A DNA stretch of 64,000 nt, from positions 434,001 through 498,000 of the forward strand of contig NZ_BMCE01000001.1 in the NCBI RefSeq assembly GCF_014635025.1, written 5' to 3'. The position numbers and the translations under genes are program-made. The DNA comes from Fictibacillus barbaricus. Lineage in GTDB: Bacteria; Bacillota; Bacilli; Bacillales; Fictibacillaceae. Of the stretch, positions 24,969 through 33,909 are shown one piece after another (position 1 is the first letter of the stretch; the number at the start of each line of letters is the position of its first letter). The notes below the pieces were generated by a model, which made no database searches, was not told where the DNA came from, and saw nothing but the letters and a program-made list of their open reading frames with translations.

Positions 24969-27050
24969 CTACGTAATCGTCCCGCGGTCCACTTGCTCAT
25001 GAAGGATCCCCATATTTAGCTTTACGGCTTCTGAGACTTCACATAGCGCCTCGATGGCGATGGCTTTTTCATCCGACAGCTGAAAGACAATGTCCTTGAA
25101 CAGGCGGTCCATCTCCTCTAAAATTCCCATCGCTGCTAAGTTGTATAGGTGGATGTTATAATAGCTGGTCTGGCTGAACAGGGCAGAGTAGATGTAGGGT
25201 TTAAAATTCTGCAGCAACTGCGGAAAATAGACCAACAGGTTGCCTACGCCTCTGCGCAGTCCTTCTACGGTGTTTGCCAGTTCGTCGAGTGGTTCAAGGG
25301 CAGCATTTACGCTTGCTCGGATCTTATCATCAAAATCTGTGAAGAACCCAACTACTTTTCCAGGAAGATTGCCGTCGAGTGCGACAGCTAATGCTCCTTT
25401 TACTGAGGCTGAGATACTTTCCAAGGTATTCTCGAGTAAAAAGGTGATCGTCTCAAGCCCAGCTAAGAGCGGCATCAAGCTGGCATGTGCAAAATGTGTG
25501 GTCTTCCCGAATGCAAAGTCTAACTGAACCTCTAAAAACTTCATCCCCATTTTTAAGTATGGTGAATCTTCCATCGTGTAGATCTTGGTCGACTCCACGG
25601 TTGGTCCGCCTAATGATGCGGTTGCCTTGTTTTGAATGGCATGAGCGAGCATGGAGTCACGATTCTCAAAATCTATCGCCACATGCTTCACTTGTTTTTG
25701 ATAGTCTGCTAGATGTTTACCGATCAATGTATTATTTTTACCGATGATTGCAAAATGCGAACGCAGTTCACCGACAACGGCATCTGCAAAATAATCTGTA
25801 CCGCCTTCAAATAATGCTGGAATCTGGTTGGAGACAAAATTAAGGGTCACTTGCGTGAGATCGTCCACATTTGATCGCATCATGAGTAAGAAGTTTCTTG
25901 CCTCGTTAAAAAGGGTGTCAGTTGCAATATCTTTTTGAAAAATAAACTCAACGATTTCAGCGGGTGGAGAATTCAGAATATAGTTCAGCGCTTGAGCTTT
26001 CGTTTCAGCCACGTTCAAGGTGGCAATCATTCCGTCGATCGCGGATTTTATGATATAACCGGATGTTGTAATACCTGCAAACAGGGGACTGCCTGCAGCC
26101 TCTTCCATCATCGTTCGAAAGGTTTCCTGCAGATTACGCACCCTCTCATAATAGCGGCTGGCTTCATCTTGTACGATCTCATTGGAATTCTGAAGGTAGC
26201 TTTCAACGAGCGCAACGCGTTCTAAAACATGGCTCTTTAATGAACCTGCCAGTGTATCCATATTTTCTTTGTTGATCTTGATCCTTTCAGAGCTGCCGCC
26301 ATAGAGGGGCTGACCGGTCCAAATGCTAGTCACGATATGCGCATCCGCATCGATGTAGATCTTTCCGTAGCCAGGCTGACCAGGTTGACCGATATAATAA
26401 TATTGTTTTCCGTTTTCTTCACCAATGTAGCCTGTATGGTTGGTCGAAAACTTTGCAAATTCGGGAATGCCGCTATTGATTGTATATTGATAACCTGGGA
26501 TTCGATGACCTAGACGAAGAGCGGTTTCCGTCTTTGTTAATCCATCGTATTGAGAGAAGTAGTTCGTGATGTTGGGGTACTTTTTGTTGTAGTCGACAAG
26601 ACCTTCTGGGAGCAGGGCTGGATTAAGCGTAACAGTTTTGACATCTGGATTTTCAATTCCAACAGCATTGGCGTTTCCACCACCGAGTGAGTTTCCGCAC
26701 ACATAAGAAACAGGGCCGACCTCCTGGTTGATATCATGGAAATATTGACGTGCTGCTTCCACTTGGGCAGGGGTCATATCGCTTAACAACTGTGCATCCG
26801 TCAACAAGTCTTGTTTCGTGGAAGGATTGGTTCCGGTATAGGCAATGATGATTTCTTCCGTTTCATAGGACTGGAAGGCAATCGCGTCCAGTCCCGTAAC
26901 TTCATCCGCATGTGTATCGACGACTACATATTTATTGCCGTTTACTTCAACCACTTGATCTTCCACATAGTTCATATAGGCATTATAGCCGGCAAGCTCC
27001 ACTAAATCAGGGTCACTGACGGTCTGAATCTTCTTATTCACTGTAACCAT
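24969..27050 (-). CDS. Large lipase-domain protein with helical C-terminus (reverse-LXG-like effector candidate)
   Basis: The 693-aa protein has no signal peptide. Residues about 1-215 form an alpha/beta-hydrolase lipase domain: AYTGTN strand, nucleophile elbow CGNSLGGG with S121, a candidate Asp at D169 (FSQYDGLT) and His at H205 (STNHTGY), in the normal Ser-Asp-His order. Residues about 255-693 are long, mostly helical and signal-free, resembling WXG/LXG targeting modules. A lipase at the N-terminus with the targeting part at the C-terminus matches the reversed layout known for the staphylococcal type VII lipase TslA. It follows the lipoprotein gene by 15 bases, same strand. The alternative is an intracellular or spore-associated lipase-like protein (DUF6792-like). 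Confidence 0.65.
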   Translation of the reverse strand: MVTVNKKIQTVSDPDLVELAGYNAYMNYVEDQVVEVNGNKYVVVDTHADEVTGLDAIAFQSYETEEIIIAYTGTNPSTKQDLLTDAQLLSDMTPAQVEAARQYFHDINQEVGPVSYVCGNSLGGGNANAVGIENPDVKTVTLNPALLPEGLVDYNKKYPNITNYFSQYDGLTKTETALRLGHRIPGYQYTINSGIPEFAKFSTNHTGYIGEENGKQYYYIGQPGQPGYGKIYIDADAHIVTSIWTGQPLYGGSSERIKINKENMDTLAGSLKSHVLERVALVESYLQNSNEIVQDEASRYYERVRNLQETFRTMMEEAAGSPLFAGITTSGYIIKSAIDGMIATLNVAETKAQALNYILNSPPAEIVEFIFQKDIATDTLFNEARNFLLMMRSNVDDLTQVTLNFVSNQIPALFEGGTDYFADAVVGELRSHFAIIGKNNTLIGKHLADYQKQVKHVAIDFENRDSMLAHAIQNKATASLGGPTVESTKIYTMEDSPYLKMGMKFLEVQLDFAFGKTTHFAHASLMPLLAGLETITFLLENTLESISASVKGALAVALDGNLPGKVVGFFTDFDDKIRASVNAALEPLDELANTVEGLRRGVGNLLVYFPQLLQNFKPYIYSALFSQTSYYNIHLYNLAAMGILEEMDRLFKDIVFQLSDEKAIAIEALCEVSEAVKLNMGILHEQVDRGTIT

Positions 27051-27065
27051 TGGCTGCCTCCTGTT

Positions 27066-28004
27066 TTATTGCTTCTTAATATAATTAGGATTTGCCCGTT
27101 TGATCGTGCTCTCTTTCGTTCCGTCTGCAGATTTAGCGTCGATGGTATTGTCGTTTAGATAAACACTATAGTATCCAGGGGAAAGAGTATCCATGTTTTC
27201 TAGGTCAGTTGAGATTTGATCTAGAATCTTTTGATCTGGCTTTTGATCTTTTTCCTTCATAAATAACTGAATAGTGATGCGGTAGCCTTTTGGATTAATT
27301 TCTAGCGACTGAGCAGCTTGCTGCCATTCTTCTTTTGTAGTTTTAGGATTTTCCAGATAGTTTTCATAAAGGGCATCAAATCCATCATCAAGCACGCTTA
27401 TATAATAATAAGGTGTTGTGAATCCGGTGGAACGTACGTTTTGAATCGCTTCCTCTTGCATGCCTGTAACGGGTTGTTTGGATGTGAAATCCTCTAAGTA
27501 AGAATCAAGCTCCTTTAGTTGATCTTCATAAATCATGGCGTAAAGACCGCTTTTAATGGCGGCTTCCACTTGGCCTTCTTGTGTCCAAATGCCGTCTGTC
27601 ATAACTTTTTCCTGACTGTCTATAGGAACGATTGCAAATGTATGAAAGTGGGGTTCTCCAACAGATTCTACGAAAACGGAAGCTCCGTCTTTATTGCCCA
27701 CTATGTTATGTACGTTTACTTCTGTTTTATAGGTATCCAAAAAGAACTTCTTGGTTGCTTCGGTAATCTGATCACGGTTGGCTTCGGCGACTTTATCTGT
27801 CTTTTTGCCATTGGGAAGCTCATATCCTTCACCGTTATAATTATCAATGCTCACAAACGTGTTTGAAGGTTTGCTCACTTTTTCCTCACCACCCTTATTC
27901 GAGTCGCCATTTGTATTCGAGCACCCTCCTAATAGAAGGGCAGCACTTAGAAGTGTTCCGGTTATCAGCTTTGCTTTATCTGAGTTACGGCTGTTTGTAT
28001 GCAT
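27066..28004 (-). CDS. DUF1672-like lipoprotein, candidate immunity partner of the lipase
   Basis: The 312-aa protein has a lipoprotein signal and lipobox LGGC with Cys28. A Ser/Gly/Lys-rich spacer follows, then a folded domain resembling the DUF1672 lipoprotein family of Gram-positive bacteria. It would sit on the outer membrane face. AAGGAGG lies nine bases before ATG 28004. It is the first gene of a two-gene operon with the lipase-domain protein. In staphylococci the reverse-layout lipase toxin is neutralised by surface lipoproteins, so an immunity role is a reasonable inference, but this is a different lipoprotein family. Confidence 0.65.
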   Translation of the reverse strand: MHTNSRNSDKAKLITGTLLSAALLLGGCSNTNGDSNKGGEEKVSKPSNTFVSIDNYNGEGYELPNGKKTDKVAEANRDQITEATKKFFLDTYKTEVNVHNIVGNKDGASVFVESVGEPHFHTFAIVPIDSQEKVMTDGIWTQEGQVEAAIKSGLYAMIYEDQLKELDSYLEDFTSKQPVTGMQEEAIQNVRSTGFTTPYYYISVLDDGFDALYENYLENPKTTKEEWQQAAQSLEINPKGYRITIQLFMKEKDQKPDQKILDQISTDLENMDTLSPGYYSVYLNDNTIDAKSADGTKESTIKRANPNYIKKQ

Positions 28005-28244
28005 AAGGGAGAACCTCCTTGGTTCAGCTCACTGTAAAATTAATCATCTGTCTTATTGTAATACCCCATCTAAATAAAGTGCCACTAGCTTTTTACCCAA
28101 AAAAAGTAAAAAAGTAACAAATCATAGGACGCCTAATGTGTAAGAAGTCCCGGAAAAAGATAGAAAAAGGAAATCACCTTCTTCACGGAAAGATTTGTAA
28201 GCTTTATAATAAAGGATACGTGAAAAAAAAAGGGACAGGGAAGC

Positions 28245-28592
28245 ATGACAGACATCTTATGGACGATTTACTTAGGAATTTTAGGGGCATTTGCGATAGG
28301 TTATCTGATAAAAGGTGGTTATAAGACCCATTCAGCAAAACTAGATTTTGTAATCTCCATCTTTACTTGGATTGGATTATTCGGGTTTGTTACCGAAAAA
28401 GAGATCTTAACTCCATTTGTATGGAAGATCGTTTTTGTCGGCGGACTTGCTTGGGATCTCTTATATGGACTAAAAAAGTTCAACGAGGAAGCGGAAGAGG
28501 TTCCGAAGGCTGCTCGACCATTCGTTTTCGGAACAACAGTGCTTATTTTAATCGGCCCGCTTTATTACGGGTTGTATCAGTATGCATTTTAG
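28245..28592 (+). CDS. Small membrane protein, unknown function
   Basis: The 115-aa protein has about four hydrophobic segments (residues 5-23, 33-50, 58-76, 92-112). A weak GGGA ribosome site precedes ATG 28245. I do not recognise a family. It is 16 bases ahead of a TPR gene and probably co-transcribed with it. Confidence 0.7.
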   Translation: MTDILWTIYLGILGAFAIGYLIKGGYKTHSAKLDFVISIFTWIGLFGFVTEKEILTPFVWKIVFVGGLAWDLLYGLKKFNEEAEEVPKAARPFVFGTTVLILIGPLYYGLYQYAF

Positions 28593-28608
28593 CATGAATG
28601 AAAGGTAG

Positions 28609-29535
28609 ATGTTCAATATAAACACAAACCAGAAAGCCATTGATCAGCTTGAAAAGAACAATTTGCAAGAAGCTATGAAACTTTTTAAAAAAGCTGTACT
28701 TGAAAGAAGAGATGTTCAATCGTTAACTAATCTTGCATGGATGTATCTTCATGAAGAAGAGGATGTTCAAGCTGCGCTGGTTCTTGTCACAGAGGCGATT
28801 GAATTAGAGCCATATTCTCATTTTCCCTATAGCTTATATGGTGAGCTCTTGTTGAGATACGAAAGATTTGAAGAGGCGTTAAAATATTTGCTCATCTCGA
28901 TCTCGATTGAGCCAACGCCGGAAGCCTATCATAATGTTGGTGTGGCAAAATACTACCTTGGCGATTCTGCTGAGGCTGCAAAGTACTTTGGATTGGCGGC
29001 AGGGAAATCAGACTTTACGTTATATAACCAAGTTGAATGTTTGATAGATTCTGGTCAGACTGATGAAGCAAAACGTATACTCGGTACATTTGATGAAAAT
29101 GATGAGGATTTTATCGGTGAGATCGATTTGGCTGAACTTTATGCTGAATTGGGGCTTTTTGAAGAAGCGATCATTTGGTTTGAAAAAGGATGGGAAAGTT
29201 ATTATAAGACCCCCGACTGGATCGTGCGGTTCGTAAATGCTCTTTTTAAGACCAATCAATTAAACAAGGCTCAAATCCTCATAAAAGAAGCCATCCAACT
29301 GAAAGAAGAAGAGCTTTGTAAAGTTCGTGAAGATGAAACGGATGAAGATTGGACCGAACTAGACAAGCAAGAACAGGTTAGAGAGCTTATGGATGAGATC
29401 AAAGAATATGAATCTATGATAGAGCGGGTAACAGAAGGAGTCTTGCCCGCGTTAAAAATAGAACCTTCTATAGAGGGCGGCTGTTATCTCTTTGGCTGTC
29501 AGCGACATGAACATGATGAATATAAGCATATATAA
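28609..29535 (+). CDS. TPR-repeat protein
   Basis: The 308-aa soluble protein is made largely of tetratricopeptide-like helix pairs from about residue 10 to 230 (for example AMKLFKKAVLERRDVQSLTNLAWMYL and YHNVGVAKYYLGDSAEAAKYF). An acidic helix follows, then a short Cys/His tail (GCYLFGCQRHEHDEYKH) that could hold a metal. AAGGTAG precedes ATG 28609. It is a protein-protein interaction scaffold of unknown partner. Confidence 0.78.
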   Translation: MFNINTNQKAIDQLEKNNLQEAMKLFKKAVLERRDVQSLTNLAWMYLHEEEDVQAALVLVTEAIELEPYSHFPYSLYGELLLRYERFEEALKYLLISISIEPTPEAYHNVGVAKYYLGDSAEAAKYFGLAAGKSDFTLYNQVECLIDSGQTDEAKRILGTFDENDEDFIGEIDLAELYAELGLFEEAIIWFEKGWESYYKTPDWIVRFVNALFKTNQLNKAQILIKEAIQLKEEELCKVREDETDEDWTELDKQEQVRELMDEIKEYESMIERVTEGVLPALKIEPSIEGGCYLFGCQRHEHDEYKHI

Positions 29536-29539
29536 TGAA

Positions 29540-29573
29540 AAAGAGAGAGGCGAAAAATACTCTCTCTTTTTAT
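29540..29573. terminator. Terminator between TPR gene and lipoprotein gene
   Basis: AGAGAGA and TCTCTCT arms enclose a 12-base loop, with a T run on the plus strand and A residues on the left. Confidence 0.75.
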
Positions 29574-29588
29574 TATTTACTTCCCAAT

Positions 29589-30179
29589 TTATTGAACAGT
29601 CATGTACTCAACAATGAGCTGTGAAACATCACCGATGGCGAGACTAGCTTGGTTCAGTCGATCCACACACTGCATGATCAGATCATAATCCATTTTTTCA
29701 ACAGCTGGGAGGTAGTTTTGAGCAACGAACTCAAAGTGATCCATTACTTCTAGATACTTATCTTGTATGTGAGCTGCATCCGCTGGCGGCTGAATGCTCC
29801 GCGCCTCTTTAATCAACGCGTTCATCTTATCGATGTGGACTTTTCCATCGGTTATAAATTGATCAGACATCATATAGTCAGGGTCGTTTGAGCCATCCAT
29901 ATTATATTGAGAAAAATCGATTAAAACCGTTGACCACTCATCTAGATTAGCGGCTAAAGCTTCTCCGTAAGCAGCTGTGTCTTCATTAACAGCGGGTTCT
30001 GCTGGCTCTGGTTCTGGAGCAGGTTCAGCTTTCGTTTCTTTATCCGTTTCTTTTTCAGTCACTTCCGTCTTCTGTTCCTTCTCCTTCTTTTCTGTCTTGG
30101 ATTCAGCTTCACTGCTGCATCCTATCAGTAAAAACAACATCAAAGCAAACCACAAACCATTTTTCCAGACGCTCTTCAT
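29589..30179 (-). CDS. Lipoprotein of unknown function
   Basis: The 196-aa protein has a lipobox LIGC (Cys21) after a hydrophobic core, then a long Glu/Lys/Thr/Pro-rich spacer (EKKEKEQKTEVTEKE, PEPEPAEPA) and a helical C-terminal domain of about 130 residues. ATG 30179 has GGGAGG seven bases upstream; ATG 30182 is adjacent, and the frame is open to 30317 without a better start. No family recognised; Bacillus genomes carry many such surface lipoproteins. Confidence 0.7.
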   Translation of the reverse strand: MKSVWKNGLWFALMLFLLIGCSSEAESKTEKKEKEQKTEVTEKETDKETKAEPAPEPEPAEPAVNEDTAAYGEALAANLDEWSTVLIDFSQYNMDGSNDPDYMMSDQFITDGKVHIDKMNALIKEARSIQPPADAAHIQDKYLEVMDHFEFVAQNYLPAVEKMDYDLIMQCVDRLNQASLAIGDVSQLIVEYMTVQ

Positions 30180-30406
30180 CATCCATCCTCCCAAGTATGT
30201 AAATTCATGCTGCCTTCTTAACCTATTCAGGGACTTTTGGAGGACATCCATTATTTTGAAATATTTTTTTATGGTAATTTTCCAATGCTGCAGGACAATC
30301 CGATAGAAAAACGTCATGTATCGGATAAGCTCTCCATATAGTAGTAGTAATCATCATACTAGTGGCTTCTTAAAATAGAATTGCCTTTGATTAGAGGAGG
30401 GATCGA

Positions 30407-31246
30407 ATGCTTCATATTGTGGCTTGCATCAAGCAGGTGCCGGATACGAAGATCATCAAGATGAACCCGAAGACAAATACGATGGACCGGGCGAGTGCAC
30501 CGGCCATTCTGAATCCGTATGATGCACATGCGGTGGAAGAGGCAGTACGTTTGAAAAAGCGTTATGGGGGAACCGTTTCCGTTTTAACGATGGGACCGCC
30601 GCCAGCGGTTAAAGCAATTAAGAAGTGCATCGAGATCGGAGCGGACGCGGGCTACATGATTTCAGACCGTGCTTTTGCGGGGGCAGACACGCTTGCAACG
30701 AGCTATGCGCTCACGAAAGCGATTGAGAAGATTTCAAAGATCAAGCCCGTGGACCTCATTATCTGCGGAAAGATGACCATTGATGGTGACACCGGACAAG
30801 TAGGTCCTGGTATCGCTCGCCGGCTAGACATGCCGCCACTCACCTCAGTAAATAAGGTAAAAGAGATCAACGTTAAAGAAGGGTATGCGGTCGTTCACCG
30901 GAAGCTTGAAGACGGGTACGAAGTGATTCAGTCTACCATGCCTTGTTTAATGTCGGTAGAAAAAGAAATAAACGAAGTGCCGTATTCATCGATGAGCAAT
31001 ATGCTGAAGGCTGCTCGTTATCAGCCGATTATCTGGGCGGTAGCGGACTTAGAGGATGTGGATCGTCCTCAGCTCGGATTGAAAGGTTCACCAACAATTG
31101 TTTCAAAAGTTTGGGCGCCAACGAAACCAAGTGGCGGCACGATGCTAGAAGGAGATGCGGCTCAGCAATCTCAGCAGCTTCTAAATATTCTGCTCGAGAA
31201 AAAAGAACTTTTTGCAGTGAAGGGAGGGTCTGGCGTTGAGTTTTGA
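30407..31246 (+). CDS. fixA: Electron transfer flavoprotein beta subunit (FixA/EtfB)
   Basis: The 279-aa ETF beta subunit starts MLHIVACIKQVPDTK and shows LNPYDAHAVEEAVRL and the CGKMTIDGDTGQVGPG segment typical of the group-2 (Fix-type) ETFs. In FixABCX complexes this subunit carries the bifurcating flavin that splits NADH electrons between quinone and ferredoxin/flavodoxin. GAGGAGGG lies seven bases upstream. It is first gene of a tight four-gene operon, overlapping fixB by 11 bases. Confidence 0.92.
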   Translation: MLHIVACIKQVPDTKIIKMNPKTNTMDRASAPAILNPYDAHAVEEAVRLKKRYGGTVSVLTMGPPPAVKAIKKCIEIGADAGYMISDRAFAGADTLATSYALTKAIEKISKIKPVDLIICGKMTIDGDTGQVGPGIARRLDMPPLTSVNKVKEINVKEGYAVVHRKLEDGYEVIQSTMPCLMSVEKEINEVPYSSMSNMLKAARYQPIIWAVADLEDVDRPQLGLKGSPTIVSKVWAPTKPSGGTMLEGDAAQQSQQLLNILLEKKELFAVKGGSGVEF

Positions 31247-32261
31247 GGATTATTCAGGCATTTGGGTGTTTATTGAAGTGAAGGACGGGGAGGTTGTTCC
31301 GGTTTCCCTTGAGTTGCTTGGAGCTGGAAAAGAACTTGCAGACAAACGGGGTACGGAGCTTGCAGGTGTTTTAATCGGAGAGAACGTGACACATCTAGCA
31401 GACTATCTTTATGAATATGGAGCGGACGCTGTCTATGTGTATGATGATGTGATTTATAAAAACTATCGAACAGAGTCCTATATGAAAGCTTTGCTGGAGT
31501 GCTGCCAGAAGTACAAGCCAGAAGTGATTCTATACGGTGCTACTTCAACGGGTAAGGACCTTGCGAGTGCAGTCGCAACTGACCTTCCAACAGGACTCAC
31601 GGCAGACTCTACTATTCTAGATATTGAAGAAGACACGGGATTGCTGCTTGCGAGCCGGCCAGCGTTTGGCGGTAATATCATGGCTACGATTCTATGTAAA
31701 AAGTATCGTCCGCAAATGGCGACTGTCCGGCCTAAAGTAATGAAGGCACTTACCCCTGAACCTGGCCGAACCGGTAGATTGATAGAAGAAACAGCTTCTA
31801 TTAAAGAAGATGATATTCGCACGAAGGTGCTCGAGATCGTGCAGCACACGACGAAAAAGGTCCGGATTGATGAAGCAGATATAATTGTCGCTGGCGGAAA
31901 AGGGTTGGGAAGTGCAAGCGGGTTTCAGCTTATTCATGATCTCGCTGAAACGTTAGGCGGAGCAGTTGGAGCCAGCCGGGATGTGGTTGAAGCGGGATGG
32001 GTGGAGCATCATCACCAAGTCGGACAGACCGGTGTGACGGTTACGCCAAAAATTTATTTTGCCATCGGAATTTCAGGAGCGATTCAGCATATCGTAGGGA
32101 TGCAAAACTCTAGTCTCATCATTGCAATAAATAGTGATCCAGCAGCTTCGATTTTCCAGTCCAGTCACTACGGAATCGTAGGCGATGCTTTTGAGATCGT
32201 ACCGTTGTTGATCGAGCAATTTAAACAAGCGTTTAACCAGGAGGTGATCGACCATGTCTGA
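31236..32261 (+). CDS. fixB: Electron transfer flavoprotein alpha subunit (FixB/EtfA)
   Basis: The 341-aa subunit has an N-terminal ETF domain and the C-terminal FAD-binding domain with GGAVGASRDVVEAGW, GQTGVTVTPKIYFAIGISGAIQH and the INSDP motif. It starts at TTG 31236 behind GGAGGG. It forms the FAD-binding heterodimer with FixA. The stop overlaps the fixC start by 8 bases. Confidence 0.92.
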   Translation: MSFEDYSGIWVFIEVKDGEVVPVSLELLGAGKELADKRGTELAGVLIGENVTHLADYLYEYGADAVYVYDDVIYKNYRTESYMKALLECCQKYKPEVILYGATSTGKDLASAVATDLPTGLTADSTILDIEEDTGLLLASRPAFGGNIMATILCKKYRPQMATVRPKVMKALTPEPGRTGRLIEETASIKEDDIRTKVLEIVQHTTKKVRIDEADIIVAGGKGLGSASGFQLIHDLAETLGGAVGASRDVVEAGWVEHHHQVGQTGVTVTPKIYFAIGISGAIQHIVGMQNSSLIIAINSDPAASIFQSSHYGIVGDAFEIVPLLIEQFKQAFNQEVIDHV

Positions 32262-33549
32262 GAAATTTGATTGTATCGTTGTCGGGGCAGGCCCTGCCGG
32301 AATTTCTTGTGCCTATGAACTCGCAAAAGCAGGCGTAAACGTTTTGCTCATAGAACGCGGTGAATATCCAGGCTCTAAGAATGTAATGGGCGGGGTGCTT
32401 TATCGCAAAATGATGGAAGATGTGATCCCGGATTTTTGGAAAGAAGCACCGCTCGAGCGTCCGATCGTGGAGCAGCGGTTCATGATGATGGATAAGGAGT
32501 CGGCGATCACGTTCGGATATAAAGGGATGGAATGGGGAAAAGAACCTTACAACAACTTTACGGTGCTTCGTGCAAAGTTTGATCAATGGTTTGCGGGGAA
32601 GGCTGTTGAACAGGGCGCTTTACTCGTGAACGAAACTGTTGTGCTCGAATGCATCGTGGAGAACGGAAAGGTAGTCGGAGTGCGGACGGATCGCCCTGAT
32701 GGCGACCTTTATGCGGATGTAGTGGTTTTGGCCGATGGCGTAAATTCTCTTTTAGCCAAGTCGCTCGGCTTTCATAAAGAGTTCCGGCCGGATGAAGTCG
32801 CACTTGCCACAATGGAGATCATCAAGCTCGATAAAAAGATCATCGAAGACCGATTTAATCTAGAAGAGAACCAGGGTACGACGATTGAGCTTTTTGGAGA
32901 TGCCACAAAGGGGATCCTTGGCACCGGATTCCTCTACACGAATAAAGACACGCTGAGTCTTGGTGTCGGTTCACTTCTATCTGGATTAATCAAGCATAAA
33001 ATTAAACCATATGAATTGCTGGAATATGTAAAAAACCATCCGATGATCCGGCCGTATATCGCTGGGGGAGAGCCAGTCGAGTACTTAGCGCATATGATTC
33101 CTGAGGGCGGCTATAAATCGATGCCTAAAGTGGCAGGGAATGGGGTGCTAGTTGTCGGGGATGCTGCTCAGCTCGTGAACGCCATCCATCGTGAAGGGTC
33201 AAACCTGGCGATGACATCAGGACAGCTAGCGGCCGAAACGGTCCTTCTAGCAAAAGAACGAGATGATTATTCAGAGTCCACTCTCAACCATTACAAAACA
33301 AGGCTGATGAGCAGTTTCGTTGGGCAGGACATGAAGAAGTATAAAGATTCGACTCATCATTTTGATAAATTCCCGCAGTATTTTGATAAGTACATTCCAA
33401 TGATGAACAAAGCAGCGAGTCAGATGTTCACAGTCGATGGTTCCTCCAAATGGGAGAAGCAGAAGAAGATTTGGCGTGATGTTGGATCAGCTGGTGAGAA
33501 AATTAAATTAGCTCGTGACGCATACCGGGCGTGGAAGGTGATGAAGTAA
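32254..33549 (+). CDS. fixC: FixC, FAD-dependent quinone oxidoreductase of the ETF complex
   Basis: The 431-aa ETF:quinone oxidoreductase-like flavoprotein has the FAD Rossmann motif VVGAGPAGIS at residues 9-18 and the distal GVLVVGDAAQLVNAIHREG FAD site. Its C-terminus lacks iron-sulfur cysteines because that cluster is on FixX. CAGGAGGTGA is a strong ribosome site ahead of ATG 32254. It passes electrons from FixAB to menaquinone. Confidence 0.92.
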   Translation: MSEKFDCIVVGAGPAGISCAYELAKAGVNVLLIERGEYPGSKNVMGGVLYRKMMEDVIPDFWKEAPLERPIVEQRFMMMDKESAITFGYKGMEWGKEPYNNFTVLRAKFDQWFAGKAVEQGALLVNETVVLECIVENGKVVGVRTDRPDGDLYADVVVLADGVNSLLAKSLGFHKEFRPDEVALATMEIIKLDKKIIEDRFNLEENQGTTIELFGDATKGILGTGFLYTNKDTLSLGVGSLLSGLIKHKIKPYELLEYVKNHPMIRPYIAGGEPVEYLAHMIPEGGYKSMPKVAGNGVLVVGDAAQLVNAIHREGSNLAMTSGQLAAETVLLAKERDDYSESTLNHYKTRLMSSFVGQDMKKYKDSTHHFDKFPQYFDKYIPMMNKAASQMFTVDGSSKWEKQKKIWRDVGSAGEKIKLARDAYRAWKVMK

Positions 33550-33843
33550 ATGAGCGAAAAGAAGTGTCAGACAATCGAAGAAAAACAGTATCTCGTTCGT
33601 TTTAACGCAGACACAAAGTCACATCTCACCGTCATGGATGCCGATATCTGTTTAACGAAATGTCCTGATAAAATTTGTACGATCTTCTGCCCGGCAGAAG
33701 TGTATAAGTGGGAAGAAATCCGCATGCATGTAGGGTATGAAGGCTGCCATGAATGCGGAAGCTGCAGGATTGGGTGCCCGCATCAAAACATCAAGTGGGA
33801 ATATCCAAAAGGCGGACATGGGATCGTGTTTCGGTTGGGGTAA
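33550..33843 (+). CDS. fixX: FixX, ferredoxin-like subunit
   Basis: The 97-aa protein has the cluster motif CHECGSCRIGCP near residue 69-80 and a second cysteine set CLTKCPDKICTIFCP. It starts directly after the fixC stop. It completes FixABCX, which supplies low-potential electrons in nitrogen fixers; in non-fixing Bacillaceae its role is thought to lie in redox balance or fatty-acid oxidation. No nitrogenase genes are nearby. Confidence 0.9.
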   Translation: MSEKKCQTIEEKQYLVRFNADTKSHLTVMDADICLTKCPDKICTIFCPAEVYKWEEIRMHVGYEGCHECGSCRIGCPHQNIKWEYPKGGHGIVFRLG

Positions 33844-33858
33844 GATGGAACATAAAAA

Positions 33859-33888
33859 AGGGGGACTCGGATGAGCCCTCTTTTTTTC
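33859..33888 (+). terminator. Terminator of the fixABCX operon
   Basis: AGGGGGACTC and GAGCCCTCT form an imperfect stem around GGAT, followed by seven T residues. Confidence 0.75.
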
Positions 33889-33909
33889 TGTATATCGATT
33901 GAACGACTC

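Noticed and set aside
25149-27005. Several plus-strand frames opposite the lipase gene
   Set aside because: They are antisense shadows without ribosome sites, while the minus-strand frame has clear lipase motifs.
31478-31937. Long minus-strand frames inside fixB
   Set aside because: Shadow frames opposite a well-conserved ETF alpha gene.
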